In this document: in pieces, positions 5,547 to 5,991 of the stretch
How the letters are laid out: each line of letters starts with the position of its first letter
Numbering within the stretch: the stretch's first letter is position 1
Assembly (NCBI GenBank): GCA_964569425.1
Contig: CAZMVD010000183.1
Coordinates: 1-5,991 of the forward strand
DNA from: JACQXM01 sp964569425
GTDB lineage: Bacteria; Planctomycetota; Phycisphaerae; UBA1845
Direction of reading: 5' to 3'
Length of the DNA: 5,991 nucleotides
Position numbers and translations under genes: made by a program
Notes under the pieces: model-generated
Databases searched by the model: none
The model's input: the letters and a program-made list of their open reading frames with translations, nothing else
What the model was told of the DNA's origin: nothing

Positions 5547-5991
5547 TTGAAACTCACCCGTCGTTGTGTGATCGGCGTTATGACTGTAGTGGCCTTGCTG
5601 AATGGGCTCCTGGCGGTGCACATTCTCCTTGGGCCGGAGTGGACACGAATATTCGACCGCTCCTCGAAAGGCGGCAGGCTATGGACAACAGGCGTTGCCG
5701 TCCGCAGTCACCTGACCATTCTCAAATCCGATTTCTCGCACGAGCCGTTTCCCGGGGGCGCCGGTACGTTTCAGACCTTCGCCTATAGCGGGGGCCGTGG
5801 TACTGGACAACAGCATGATTCGGGACGGTTCTTTTCGTTGGCGGTGGTACGCATCCCCTGGACCACCTTTGCCGGCATCGCACTGCTTTTCGGTATCCTC
5901 CCCCTGCGATCGCTGATCCGCGGCCCCCTCCGCACACGCTACCGCCGCCGGCGCGGCCTTTGCCTCAAATGCGGGTACAATCTCACCGGAA
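5547..5991 (+). CDS. Membrane-anchored protein with C-terminal CxxCGYxLxG zinc-ribbon motif, partial
   Basis: The frame is open to the right edge (148 codons visible). Residues 8-29 (VIGVMTVVALLNGLLAVHILLG) form a membrane anchor preceded by basic residues. A polar region (30-94) follows, then a second hydrophobic segment around 106-120. After that comes an Arg-rich stretch and LCLKCGYNLTG (138-148), where Cys139 and Cys142 look like the first half of a zinc ribbon whose second CxxC would lie past the edge. I associate this architecture with abundant planctomycete proteins of unknown function ending CGYxLxG...CPECG. The TTG at 5547 was chosen because GAGG (5538-5541) stands 5 bases upstream and it gives a compact anchor. 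An in-frame ATG at 5490 would add 19 residues (MARHFPPWRGG...) and begins just past the inverted repeat. The role is unknown. Confidence 0.75.
   Translation, partial: MKLTRRCVIGVMTVVALLNGLLAVHILLGPEWTRIFDRSSKGGRLWTTGVAVRSHLTILKSDFSHEPFPGGAGTFQTFAYSGGRGTGQQHDSGRFFSLAVVRIPWTTFAGIALLFGILPLRSLIRGPLRTRYRRRRGLCLKCGYNLTG

Noticed and set aside
4814..5623. A 269-codon minus-strand frame opposite rpiB
   Set aside because: It runs antisense to a well-defined rpiB and across the intergenic hairpins. The Ala/Gly/Val-rich run is the complement of rpiB codons.

Overview
This is a GC-rich bacterial chromosomal window of ordinary housekeeping genes with small unexplained items between them. The best lineage clue is the truncated gene at the right edge. 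It pairs a membrane anchor with an Arg-rich stretch and a C-terminal CxxCGYxLxG zinc-ribbon motif, an architecture I associate with Planctomycetota, possibly Phycisphaerae. The TsaC/phosphatase fusion followed by rpiB fits that reading. The lineage is inferred from pattern memory, not from a search.

Left part (minus strand, 1-3491). The largest gene is aconitate hydratase A (acnA), which runs off the left edge a few codons before its expected stop. A good sigma70-type promoter lies about 75 bases upstream of its ATG. Further upstream on the same strand is a 109-residue protein of unknown function. Before that is a 24-codon open frame for a hydrophobic peptide, with a strong Shine-Dalgarno and its own candidate promoter.

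Middle (3492-3746). This 255-base divergent gap carries back-to-back promoter candidates: one leftward for the small peptide/unknown-protein pair and one rightward for the tsaC operon.

Right part (plus strand, 3747-5991). A 377-residue fusion joins a TsaC/YrdC-type threonylcarbamoyl-AMP synthase domain (tRNA t6A synthesis) to a low-molecular-weight phosphatase domain with a YwlE-like (protein-arginine phosphatase) P-loop. It overlaps rpiB (ribose-5-phosphate isomerase B) by 4 bases, so the two should be translationally coupled. The Bacillus order ywlC-ywlE-ywlF(rpiB) is reproduced here with the first two genes fused. A 217-base gap (5330-5546) holds a small GCAA-loop hairpin and a larger nested inverted repeat that may be a dispersed element. 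The partial membrane/zinc-ribbon gene begins after it.

I found no mobile element, CRISPR array, tRNA or rRNA, and no clear sign of a novel multi-gene system. The items most worth a second look are the 24-residue membrane peptide, the fused TsaC-phosphatase and the nested intergenic hairpin.
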